Shown here: positions 51,052 through 58,899 of the stretch, in pieces
How positions within the stretch are numbered: the first letter of the stretch is position 1
Layout of the letters: each line of letters begins with the position of its first letter
DNA from: GCA-2725625 sp964574215
GTDB lineage: Bacteria > Pseudomonadota > Alphaproteobacteria > Rhodospirillales > UBA2165
Length of the DNA stretch: 64,000 nucleotides
NCBI GenBank assembly: GCA_964574215.1
Contig: CAZNLR010000014.1
Span: forward strand, 34,579 to 98,578
Reading direction: 5' to 3'
The notes under the pieces: model-generated
What the model was told of the DNA's origin: nothing
Databases searched by the model: none
The model's input: the letters and a program-made list of their open reading frames with translations, nothing else
Made by a program: the position numbers and the translations under genes

Positions 51052-51097
51052 TGTGTACAATACACACGATATTATTGCAATTGGATTGATATACACA
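51052..51097 (-). promoter_or_regulatory. Putative HicB operator and hicA promoter region
   Basis: TGTGTA-CAA-TACACA (51052-51066) is a perfect inverted repeat ending three bases before the hicA ATG. A third TACACA half-site lies at 51092-51097, exactly 31 bases (about three helix turns) from the second. These suit binding of a dimeric RHH antitoxin. On the minus strand the first site covers a -10-like TATTGT. Confidence 0.6.
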
Positions 51098-51255
51098 CCG
51101 ATGTGGATCACTTTCTTTCGACCGAACCAATAGGCTTGTTGCAGGTAGGTAGATGTTAAGTGAAAGATATTAGCCATGAAATGGCTATGGCATGCTCAGG
51201 GCATGATTTTCCGAGGCGGGGAATTTTTATTTGAAAGAAAAAATATTTTTCCCCT

Positions 51256-52086
51256 TTAACACCCCGGCTTTTCCAGCATCTCGATCTGGTCCAGCCGCGC
51301 CTCGACACCGTAGTCACCGAAATCCTGCAAAATCGTTTCGACGATGCCGTCGGCGCGGAATTCGACGCCCAGCTCCATTTCCGGGGTGGAGGATTTATCG
51401 CGGACGGGGAAGTAGGCGAGACGGGCGCGCCAGCGGAGGGTATCGGCAAGTTTTTCCAAAACTTTTTTCGACAGCTTGGGACCGTCCTTGTCCTTGCCGA
51501 TAACGGCGCTGACCTCATAGGGATTGTCCAAAGTGGCGCCGTCGAAGATGGATTTGGTGAGATGATTGCCGCCGCCTGCGGATAAGGTGATCAGGGCGTT
51601 GATATGGGCGGTGGGAAATAATGTTCCCTTAGGCAAATTCACTTTATTTCGGGTGGGTTTGGAATATTCCACCACTCCGCCTTCTCCCTCGCCGTCCAAA
51701 ACAGCCACGCCTTTGATTTCCTGCACCGGTTTGCCGTTTTGCGATTCATTGACCCTGAACCGGAAGCCCAGCCCGTCCTTGGATTCCCAGGTCATCAGGG
51801 AGCGGACGTTTTCGATTTCCTTACTGCCGTCATATTGCAGCCGGAGATAAACCCGGCTTTCGACCGTCCAGCCGTCGCATTGATCGCGGAATTCGTAAGT
51901 CATCACACCCCGGGCGGCGGATAGTCCACCGTCTCCCGAAGATTTGGACAGATGCATGGAATAAAGAGCCCGGTGAGGCGCCAAAGCACCGGCAGCGGCG
52001 TCCCTAACGGACATCGGGGTCAAGGCGGCACTAATGGCCACTAAAACACCCAGCCGGATTGCTGCTTCAGAGATTGAATTCCCCAT
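51256..52086 (-). CDS. EipB-family cell-envelope protein (DUF1849)
   Basis: This 276-residue periplasmic protein has a Sec signal ('LGVLVAISAALTPMSVRDAAAGA') and matches EipB: 'APHRALYSMHLSK', 'ARGVMTYEFRDQCDGWTVESRVYLRLQYDGSKEIENVRSLMTWESKDGLGFRFRVNESQNG', 'KGTLFPTAHINALI', 'RARLAYFP', and the final Cys. Cys70 and the C-terminal Cys276 match the disulfide partners of Brucella EipB (near 69 and 278 there). EipB is needed for envelope integrity in Brucella. The gene stands alone, divergent from the diguanylate cyclase. Confidence 0.9.
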   Translation of the reverse strand: MGNSISEAAIRLGVLVAISAALTPMSVRDAAAGALAPHRALYSMHLSKSSGDGGLSAARGVMTYEFRDQCDGWTVESRVYLRLQYDGSKEIENVRSLMTWESKDGLGFRFRVNESQNGKPVQEIKGVAVLDGEGEGGVVEYSKPTRNKVNLPKGTLFPTAHINALITLSAGGGNHLTKSIFDGATLDNPYEVSAVIGKDKDGPKLSKKVLEKLADTLRWRARLAYFPVRDKSSTPEMELGVEFRADGIVETILQDFGDYGVEARLDQIEMLEKPGC

Positions 52087-52236
52087 TTTTTTACCTCGTT
52101 TCCGCCCCCTGCTTCCCGGTAAGAAACTTACCCCATGCTAGGCTAATTTTGCCCCTTGAATCGGTAATTTCTGCCAATCCGCAACAAAACTATCCGAAAA
52201 TCCTAATAACATATTGAAATATATAAATTTTTTATC

Positions 52237-52251
52237 TGGCACGGGCCTTGC
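52237..52251 (+). promoter_or_regulatory. Sigma-54 (RpoN) promoter of the diguanylate cyclase gene
   Basis: TGGCAC-GGGCC-TTGC (52237-52251) matches the -24/-12 consensus TGGCAC-N5-TTGC exactly, and the extended form CTGGCACG is also present. It lies about 70 bases before the GTG at 52321, facing the right way. An enhancer-binding activator site was not found. Confidence 0.75.
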
Positions 52252-52320
52252 GTCATTAATCGGATAATAACCCCTACGCTCTATAGTGGACTGCGGTTGG
52301 CAGACTAGAAAGGAAAAAAA

Positions 52321-53145
52321 GTGCATAATAACGATAAGGCGTCAGAAAGACCGCCGCGCAACGTGATTAACTCCCTCCCAGGCATTTCTGAAATCGTAAA
52401 ACGCATCGGCGGCCTGTCGCCGTTTCAGTCCTTGGCGGCGCAGAGTACGCATTTGCCTCGCGGCGACGACGTCTCCATGGTCAAAGCCATGAACGTGCTG
52501 TTGTCGGAGGCCGAGAGCCTGCGAAAAACGGTCGATGAACAAACCGATCGAATTGCCCATCTCGAGGCTCTGGCCACAACCGATGAACTGACCGGCACCT
52601 TGAACCGCCGCGGCTTCGAGGAAGAGTTGGATCGTCTTCTGGCGCGCGCCGAGCGTAAGAACGAAGAAGGTGTTCTGGTTTATGTGGATTTGGACGGCTT
52701 CAAGCCGGTCAATGACACGTTCGGCCATGCCGCCGGAGACGAGGTCCTCCGCCAAGTCGCCCGGGTGCTGACGGAAAACGTCCGCGATATGGATGTGGTT
52801 GGCCGGCTGGGCGGCGACGAATTCGCCGTCATTTTGGTCGGCAGTGAACGGGATAAGGGTTTGGAAAGAGCCGAGATGCTCAATGATCTGCTCAACGAGT
52901 CTTGGATCGATTGGAGTGGAACGGTCATTACCATCGGCGCCAGTTTCGGCATGCAATCCTATCAAGCGGGCGATCAGGCTGAAAACCTGATCAGCAGCGC
53001 CGACGCCGCCATGTACAAAATCAAACAGATCAAAGAAGAAACCGACCAATGCGACGCCGATCCCTTGCCGTTACGGTCTAAGGCGACGCCGTCCTATGTA
53101 CCGCACCTGTCGCTGGGGCAAACCAGGCGGGCCGATGCGATCTGA
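52321..53145 (+). CDS. Cytosolic diguanylate cyclase (GGDEF)
   Basis: This 274-residue protein makes cyclic di-GMP. The GGDEF domain (about 85-245) has 'ATTDELTGTLNRRGFEEEL', 'VYVDLDGFKPVNDTFGHAAGDEVLRQVA', and the intact active site 'RLGGDEFAVIL'. The inhibitory site RxxD ('RDMD') lies five residues ahead of it, so product inhibition is expected. The N-terminal 85 residues carry no membrane helix and form a coiled-coil-like helix. It starts at GTG 52321 with AGGAAAAA ahead. A sigma-54 promoter precedes it. The last eleven bases overlap the next gene. Confidence 0.93.
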   Translation: MHNNDKASERPPRNVINSLPGISEIVKRIGGLSPFQSLAAQSTHLPRGDDVSMVKAMNVLLSEAESLRKTVDEQTDRIAHLEALATTDELTGTLNRRGFEEELDRLLARAERKNEEGVLVYVDLDGFKPVNDTFGHAAGDEVLRQVARVLTENVRDMDVVGRLGGDEFAVILVGSERDKGLERAEMLNDLLNESWIDWSGTVITIGASFGMQSYQAGDQAENLISSADAAMYKIKQIKEETDQCDADPLPLRSKATPSYVPHLSLGQTRRADAI

Positions 53146-53788
53146 ACCCTACCTGACGCACCCGTTCCGGGAGGACCCGGACTCCGGCACGGCGCCAGCC
53201 GACGGTAATTTCGTTCGGGTGCATCCGACTTCCACATCGGCGCGCCGGACCGAACAACCGCTTCCCAGGATTCCCCTGCCGGGAGAAATGTTCGCTAATG
53301 CGACCGCCAATGAACTATCCGGAATACTGGACCAGGAGGACCAAGACGGTGAACCGCTTTCCTTGAGTGAAATATCCGAGGAATACGATATCCGCTATAT
53401 CACGCCACGGAAAATGATCGACTTGAGCTTCGATCTGTATTTTTCAGGATTCCTGAGTAAGGAGCAATACGCGGAACTCGCTTTTCAGTCGGAACTGATG
53501 CCCAATTTCGATCAGACCATTGGCGCTCTAACCGGTCAAAAAGCAGAGCCCGACCGGCCGCGCGATTTTACCAAAATCTGGCTGCAACGGCTGGAATTCG
53601 AAAAACAGCATGCCGATGATCCCAGGATCGTCCAAAGAACCGAGAAAATTCTCGATCTCCTCAAGTCCATTGACCGGAAGAAAAAAACTAAACCAGCGAC
53701 TTCCGGTGACGGCCAGCCAACCGTGAAAGAAGATTCAAAAGAAGTTGCTACAGCCGTTCTGCCGCCCCTCAGTCTCAATCGGGAATAA
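53135..53788 (+). CDS. Hypothetical protein coupled to the diguanylate cyclase
   Basis: This 217-residue protein shows a disordered N-terminal part (about 1-55, rich in Pro, Arg and Asp), a conserved-looking helical middle ('LSEISEEYDIRYITPRKMIDLSFDLYFSGFLSKEQYAELAFQSELMPNFDQTIGALTGQ', about 75-135), and a charged tail. The 'Y.ITPR.M.dlS..Ly..G.Ls..qYa.L.fqpEL.P..' pattern occurs in small proteins near motility and c-di-GMP genes of Alphaproteobacteria, as far as I recall, without known role. I chose ATG 53135, which overlaps the cyclase end by 11 bases; an upstream in-frame ATG at 53096 is less likely. Confidence 0.65.
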   Translation: MRSEPYLTHPFREDPDSGTAPADGNFVRVHPTSTSARRTEQPLPRIPLPGEMFANATANELSGILDQEDQDGEPLSLSEISEEYDIRYITPRKMIDLSFDLYFSGFLSKEQYAELAFQSELMPNFDQTIGALTGQKAEPDRPRDFTKIWLQRLEFEKQHADDPRIVQRTEKILDLLKSIDRKKKTKPATSGDGQPTVKEDSKEVATAVLPPLSLNRE

Positions 53789-53793
53789 GGCGA

Positions 53794-54312
53794 TCAACGC
53801 CAGAATGTCGCCTTTTGGACTACCAGTTCAACGAGGCTGATACCGCTCCTGACCAGCGACCGGGGTGAATAGGGGGAAAGATCGGATTCATTCGGCGCCT
53901 CCTGGATTTCCGGAATTTGAGGAACTTCAGCAATTTCGAGGCTGCTTTCATCGTCACCGCCCGCAGCCGTTTCGAAATTTTCCAAATCTTCAACCGATGG
54001 CTCATCTTCAAGTACCGCCAGCAGTTCCTGTTCTTCCCGGGCGAGCACCTCTTCGCCATCGCCGGCTTGCGCTAAGGCCGTCGGCTCATCCGCATATTCA
54101 TGACAGATACGACCGGTGGTAATGATCCGGTAGAGCGCACAATCCATCCCGGCGGCATAGGACAGACCGTGGTCGGTCAGGGATTTCTTGGTGGCCACAT
54201 AGCTAAATCCGTCGAGCGCCCAACTGGCAACCGTAACGGTCGCCGGCACAGTACAACCGGACAAAATTGCTGATAAAACAATAACGGAGACGAGCCCCAG
54301 TACACGCCTCAT
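53794..54312 (-). CDS. Lipoprotein of unknown function
   Basis: This 172-residue protein begins with a lipoprotein signal ('VLGLVSVIVLSAILSGC', lipidated Cys about 19). A short conserved segment follows, 'SWALDGFSYVATKKSLTDHGLSYAAGMDCALYRIITTGRICHEY', with two more Cys, then a long acidic tail. The conserved segment resembles small alphaproteobacterial lipoproteins whose role is unknown. I chose ATG 54312, which has GGAGGGG in front; upstream in-frame codons give no signal sequence. It is convergent with the 217-residue gene. Confidence 0.72.
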   Translation of the reverse strand: MRRVLGLVSVIVLSAILSGCTVPATVTVASWALDGFSYVATKKSLTDHGLSYAAGMDCALYRIITTGRICHEYADEPTALAQAGDGEEVLAREEQELLAVLEDEPSVEDLENFETAAGGDDESSLEIAEVPQIPEIQEAPNESDLSPYSPRSLVRSGISLVELVVQKATFWR

Positions 54313-54493
54313 CCGACCCCTCCATGGCACCGTATTTTTTATCGTGGCAGGATTTTTCCCGCTCTTGTGGATAAGTATGCCCAGAAGGAGACAAGGCTGG
54401 CAACCGCTATATACGTAAAAACCACAGGTTTGGCCGGCCAAATTTGAAAAAGTGATTATACTTCAGTTAGTTAGATGCCAAAAGGCGAGCAAA

Positions 54494-56332
54494 TTACGCA
54501 GAATCGCCTGAATCGTCCGCTTTTTCATCGTCTTTCTTTTTGACCTTGGGCAGGTCGGCTTTGATATGCAGTTCCTTGTAGCGGGCGGCATCGATCCCGG
54601 CGGGCGCGTTCATCAACAGATCTTCCGCCTGCTGGTTCATGGGAAACAGAATGACCTCTCGGATATTGGGCTCGTCCGCTAGAAGCATGACAATGCGGTC
54701 AATGCCGGGGGCCGAACCGCCGTGGGGCGGTGCGCCGAATTTGAAGGCATTAAGAAGCCCGCTGAACTGGGTCTCCACATCCTCCGCCGTATAACCGGCG
54801 ATTTCGAACGCTTTGTACATGATATCAGGGCGATGATTTCGGATAGCGCCCGACGACAATTCGACACCGTTGCAAACGATGTCATATTGATAGGCGAGGA
54901 TATCCAGCGGTTCCTGGTTCTCCAGCGCTTCCATACCGCCCTGGGGCATGGAGAACGGATTATGGCTGAAATCCAGTTCGCCGGTGTCTTCGCTCATCTC
55001 GTACATGGGATAGTCGACAATCCAGCAGAACTTAAAGACGTCCTTTTCGCACAGGTCCAGTTCCTCGCCCACGCGGGTGCGGGCGGCGGCTGCGAAGGCG
55101 GCGAAGTCCTTGGGAACGCCGGCCACGAAAAAGACGGCATCGCCATCGTTGAGGTTCATGTCGGTGCGCAGCTGTTCGGTGCGTTCCGGGCCGATATTTT
55201 TGGCCACCGGCCCCGCCCCTTCACCGTCGCGGAAGAAGATATAACCCAGTCCGGGCTGGCCTTCCGATTGGGCCCAGGAATTCATGCGGTCACAAAAAGC
55301 CCGGCTGCCGCCGGTCGGCGCCGGAATGGCCCAGACGCGGACATTGGGGTCTTTCTCGATCATCCCGGCGAAGATTTTAAAACCGGAGCCCCGGAATATT
55401 GCGGTGGCGTCGGTCATCTTCAGCGGGTTCCGCAGGTCCGGCTTGTCGGTGCCGTACCAGTTCATGGAATCCTGGTAGGCGATACGCGGGAACGGCGTCG
55501 GCGTCACCTCGCGACCTTTGCTGAACTCTTCGAACACTCCCTGCAAAACCGGCTCCAATGAGTTTAATACGTCGTCCTGGGTGCAGTAGGACATTTCCAC
55601 GTCCAACTGGTAGAATTCACCGGGCGAGCGGTCGGCGCGGGCGTCCTCGTCCCGGAAACAGGGGGCGATCTGGAAATACTTGTCGAAGCCAGACACCATA
55701 ATCATCTGCTTGAAAATTTGCGGCGCCTGGGGAAGCGCGTAGAACTTGCCGGGATGGATACGGCTCGGCACCAGATAGTCCCGCGCGCCCTCGGGCGACG
55801 TGGCGGTCAGAATGGGCGTCTGCATTTCCATGAAGCCACCGTCGGTCATACGCTGACGGATGGAGGAAATAACCTGGCTCCGCAGGATAATATTGTTGTG
55901 CACTTCTTCGCGCCGGAGGTCCAAAAACCGGTACCGCAGCCGCATGTCTTCCGGGAATTCGGCATCGCCCGCCACTTGCATGGGCAGGACTTCGGCCTCG
56001 GATTCCACGTTGATATCGGTGATGCGTAACTCCACCTGGCCGGTGGGCAGGTCAGAATTGATGGTTTCGTCGGAGCGTTTATCGATCGGCCCGGTTACCG
56101 TGATAACGCTTTCGGGACGTACTTTTTCCACGATTTCAAAATGAACGTCGGTGGTTTCGATGACACATTGGGTCAGGCCGAAATGATCCCGGAGGTCGAG
56201 AAACAACAGATTGCCGTGATCCCGCTTGCGGTGCACCCAGCCGGACAGCCGGACCGTTTCACCGGCGTTATCCAGGCGCAACTCGCCACAGGTATGTGTT
56301 CTAAAGGGATGGAGGTCGTTCTCGGTGCTCAT
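54494..56332 (-). CDS. aspS: Aspartyl-tRNA synthetase
   Basis: This 612-residue class II synthetase has the anticodon-binding OB domain ('VRLSGWVHRKRDHGNLLFLDLRDHFGLTQCVIE'), motif 1 ('RFLDLRREEVHNNIILRSQVISSIRQRM'), motif 2 ('CFRDEDARADRSPGEFYQLDVEMSY'), the bacterial insertion domain and motif 3 ('GSAPGIDRIVMLLADEPNIREVILFP'). The His in 'KRDHGN' is at the position where nondiscriminating enzymes (that also charge tRNA-Asn) have His. That is suggestive only. I chose ATG 56332 over a TTG at 56347. The C-terminal tail is Lys/Asp-rich. Confidence 0.97.
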   Translation of the reverse strand: MSTENDLHPFRTHTCGELRLDNAGETVRLSGWVHRKRDHGNLLFLDLRDHFGLTQCVIETTDVHFEIVEKVRPESVITVTGPIDKRSDETINSDLPTGQVELRITDINVESEAEVLPMQVAGDAEFPEDMRLRYRFLDLRREEVHNNIILRSQVISSIRQRMTDGGFMEMQTPILTATSPEGARDYLVPSRIHPGKFYALPQAPQIFKQMIMVSGFDKYFQIAPCFRDEDARADRSPGEFYQLDVEMSYCTQDDVLNSLEPVLQGVFEEFSKGREVTPTPFPRIAYQDSMNWYGTDKPDLRNPLKMTDATAIFRGSGFKIFAGMIEKDPNVRVWAIPAPTGGSRAFCDRMNSWAQSEGQPGLGYIFFRDGEGAGPVAKNIGPERTEQLRTDMNLNDGDAVFFVAGVPKDFAAFAAAARTRVGEELDLCEKDVFKFCWIVDYPMYEMSEDTGELDFSHNPFSMPQGGMEALENQEPLDILAYQYDIVCNGVELSSGAIRNHRPDIMYKAFEIAGYTAEDVETQFSGLLNAFKFGAPPHGGSAPGIDRIVMLLADEPNIREVILFPMNQQAEDLLMNAPAGIDAARYKELHIKADLPKVKKKDDEKADDSGDSA

Positions 56333-56476
56333 ATCGCCAACATTCAATTAAGTGCTAAATAGAAAAAGGAAGCGGCGCAAGGTGAAAACAATCTACCCTT
56401 GCGCCGCGCCGCGTTTACTCTGTATTCGCCGAATATTCAAGCCATTTACGGCTCTATGGCCGCCATATCAGCGTCC

Positions 56477-57142
56477 CTAGACGATCTCGCAGGCTTCGTC
56501 GAAATCAAACCGCGGCAGTTTTTTGAAAATGGTGGTTTCATCACCCCGGCCGAAACTGCAGATGAACATGGTTTTGACATTGGTGCCGGCCCAAAATGCT
56601 TCGTCCATGCCGGGCTTGTTGATCCCCTGCATCGGTCCGACGTCGAGCCCCACGGCTCTAACAGCCAGCATGAAATAAGCGGCCTGCAAGGCGCCGTTCA
56701 GATTGGCCCAGGGAACAATTATGTCGGGGTTTTCAGCAAATCGCTTCTCCATCATCTCGGCCCGGAACGGCACCAGTTTTCCGAAATGCTCATGGAAATC
56801 GTGATCCGTGCCGAGAATAGCCGTTACCGGCGCTTTCAAGGTTTTCGCCCGGTTCGGCTCGTTAACCACCGGACCCAGTTTTTCCTTGGCTTCATCGGAC
56901 GTTACGAACTTGATCCGCATGGGGCAGCAGTTGGAACTGGTCGGACATTGTTTCATCAGATCAAAAATTTTTCTGATCTGGTCTTCGCTGACCGGCTCGT
57001 CCGTCCAACCGTTGAAGGACCGCCCGCCATTGAACATGAGGTCCAGTTCCGCATCGTCGAGCGGACTGGTTCTGGCGCGTACCTCGCGCACGAATTCCTG
57101 TGCCTTGAGATCAATTTCGTCTTTTTCAATGGGTTTATTCAT
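56477..57142 (-). CDS. RutE/HadB-like nitroreductase (malonic semialdehyde reductase type)
   Basis: This 221-residue flavin protein matches the RutE group of the nitroreductase superfamily: 'LDDAELDLMFNGGRSFNGWTDEPVSEDQIRKIFDLMKQCPTSSNCCPMRIKFVTSDEAKEKL', 'FHEHFGKLVPFRAEMMEKRFAENPDIIVPWANLNGALQAAYFMLAVRAVGLDVGPMQGINKPGMDEAFWAG', then 'FICSFGRGDETTIFKKLPRFDFDEACEIV'. RutE reduces malonic semialdehyde in pyrimidine degradation. No other rut genes are here, so the role is inferred from sequence alone. Confidence 0.9.
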   Translation of the reverse strand: MNKPIEKDEIDLKAQEFVREVRARTSPLDDAELDLMFNGGRSFNGWTDEPVSEDQIRKIFDLMKQCPTSSNCCPMRIKFVTSDEAKEKLGPVVNEPNRAKTLKAPVTAILGTDHDFHEHFGKLVPFRAEMMEKRFAENPDIIVPWANLNGALQAAYFMLAVRAVGLDVGPMQGINKPGMDEAFWAGTNVKTMFICSFGRGDETTIFKKLPRFDFDEACEIV

Positions 57143-57388
57143 CTTCCCCTCGTTATGTTTATATACAGATAGAGCTTAATTAGCAGTTCTAGGTAAATTC
57201 GCAACCATTTGACGCGCTTTCGCTTGTCTCACCAATTATTTCGCCCCTAGTTTTGTAAAATTCCACCTTTTAAGTTTGCGGCCAATATGGCGAATTTGGT
57301 ATAGAATCACCTGTGAATCCAATATAATTCGAATTTGGGGAAGCAATTAAAAAAGCCGCCAGTTTGAGCAGCAAGGAAGGATACCGTT

Positions 57389-58168
57389 ATGAGTTTTAAA
57401 TTCTGTTTATATTCCGACATTCACGGCCAAATTCCGCAATTGGAAGCCGTCGAAGCCGCCGTCGAAAAAGAGAACCCGGACAAAGTCGTCGTCATCGGCG
57501 ATCTGGTGGGTTTGGGGCCGGAACCGGCCGATATCGTGCAGCGTATGATCGACCGCCCGGGAATCGATGTCATTGTCGGTAATGTAGACCTCTGGGTGAC
57601 CCGCAAGGTTTGGGAAACCAAGACACCAAAAAGCCCGCACCAGGAATGGATGTTCCGGATGATGGAAATGACCCGGGATCGTTTGAACGACGACCAGCTG
57701 GAATGGCTCGACAAGCGGCCGTTCTCGATGACCTACTCACCGGATTTGGGTCACGATTTCCACGTCTTCCATGGCACGCCTTACGACATCGGCGACTCAG
57801 ATGCCTTCCCGTTCCGTCTGACCGATGACGAAATTGCGGAAAAACTCAAAGGCTATGACTACGACGTCATGTCGCACGGCCATATCCACGGACCTTCGGT
57901 GCGGGATATTCCGCGCGCCGACGGTAAGTTCCAGCAACTCGTTTGCGCCGCCGCCGTGGGCATGAGTTGGGACGGCGACCCCCGGCCTTCTTACGCAGTT
58001 GTCGAATATTTGGGCGACGGCAAATGGAACAACCGGGTCGAGCGGGTGGAATTCGACGCCGAAGAACAGGCCAGTTTCAACGAGAACTCCTGGATCGAAC
58101 ACGGCGAACGTATTGCCGGCATGATCCGTTCGGGCACCTTCTGGAACCCGGATCATATGCCGCACTAA
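57389..58168 (+). CDS. Metallophosphoesterase family protein
   Basis: This 259-residue protein has the calcineurin-like phosphoesterase motifs in order: 'LYSDIHGQIPQLEAV' (DxH), 'VVIGDLVGLGPEPADIVQ' (GD), 'VIVGNVDLWV' (GNx[D/H]), and 'YDVMSHGHIHGPSVRDI' (GHxH). It is a soluble two-metal hydrolase of phosphodiesters or phosphomonoesters. The C-terminal part 'SYAVVEYLGDGKWNNRVERVEFDAEEQASFNENSWIEHGERIAGMIRSGTFW' is typical of a subgroup. It is followed three bases later by the methyltransferase gene, so they are likely one transcript. Substrate unknown. Confidence 0.9.
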   Translation: MSFKFCLYSDIHGQIPQLEAVEAAVEKENPDKVVVIGDLVGLGPEPADIVQRMIDRPGIDVIVGNVDLWVTRKVWETKTPKSPHQEWMFRMMEMTRDRLNDDQLEWLDKRPFSMTYSPDLGHDFHVFHGTPYDIGDSDAFPFRLTDDEIAEKLKGYDYDVMSHGHIHGPSVRDIPRADGKFQQLVCAAAVGMSWDGDPRPSYAVVEYLGDGKWNNRVERVEFDAEEQASFNENSWIEHGERIAGMIRSGTFWNPDHMPH

Positions 58169-58171
58169 AAG

Positions 58172-58891
58172 GTGGGCAGCGGCGCCGATACCCCTACGGC
58201 CGCTTCCGATTGGGAGCGGCAGATAAAAGGACAAATTCGGCGCCGCTATGCCACCTTGAACTTTCCGCCTGACGGCGCGGGCAGGGCCAGGGAAGCCGGA
58301 TATCCGGCTGATCTTATCGAAACAACGCCGGACTGGCTGACCGCATCTTATTCGGGATGCGGTTTTTTGCTGGATGAATTATCGCTGACGGGAACCGAGA
58401 CCGTTGTCGATCTGGGCTGCGGTACCGGTGTCGACAGTTTTCTCATCAGCCGAATGTTAAATGACGGCGGCCTAGTCTTGGCCATAGATATGACCCGGGA
58501 AATGCTGGCTCGGATCGGAGAATTACCCACCGATAACATCACGCCCCTTGCCGGAGATATGGAGTGCCTGCCCCTGGCGGATGAAACTGTTGATCAGGCC
58601 GTCGCCAATGCGTCCTTCAATCTGACCCTCAATAAAAGGAATGCGTTCGCCGAGGCTTTCCGGGTGCTTAAAGGCGGCGGGCGGCTGGTGGCGTGCGATT
58701 TGGTCAAGGATGGCGACTTGCCGCCGGAAGTCCTGACCGACCCCCTCTCCTACAATACGTCCCTGGGCGGCGCCATCGAAGAAGATGATTTAAAGGAAAT
58801 AATCCTGGAGACGGGGTTTGAATCCGTTGCCATCACCGGTCACCGCCCCTTCTCCGCCGTCACGGCGGTAAAAATCACGGCCCAAAAATAG
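58172..58891 (+). CDS. ArsM-like SAM methyltransferase lacking two arsenic-binding cysteines
   Basis: This 239-residue class I methyltransferase has the SAM-binding 'VVDLGCGTGVDSFLISRML' (about 78-96) and 'VLAIDMTREML'. Its overall pattern is that of arsenite methyltransferase ArsM: 'EAGYPADLIETTPDWLTASYSGCGFLL' before motif I, 'VDQAVANASFNLTLNKRNAFAEAFRVLKGGGRLVACDLV' and 'YNTSLGGAIEEDDLKEIILETGFESVAI' after. In ArsM three Cys bind arsenic. Here the first is kept (Cys63), while the second (Cys to Ala147) and third (Cys to Ser197) are replaced. So arsenic methylation is unlikely and the true substrate is open. It starts at GTG 58172, coupled to the phosphoesterase gene three bases ahead. Confidence 0.85.
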   Translation: MGSGADTPTAASDWERQIKGQIRRRYATLNFPPDGAGRAREAGYPADLIETTPDWLTASYSGCGFLLDELSLTGTETVVDLGCGTGVDSFLISRMLNDGGLVLAIDMTREMLARIGELPTDNITPLAGDMECLPLADETVDQAVANASFNLTLNKRNAFAEAFRVLKGGGRLVACDLVKDGDLPPEVLTDPLSYNTSLGGAIEEDDLKEIILETGFESVAITGHRPFSAVTAVKITAQK

Positions 58892-58899
58892 CACCCCCA

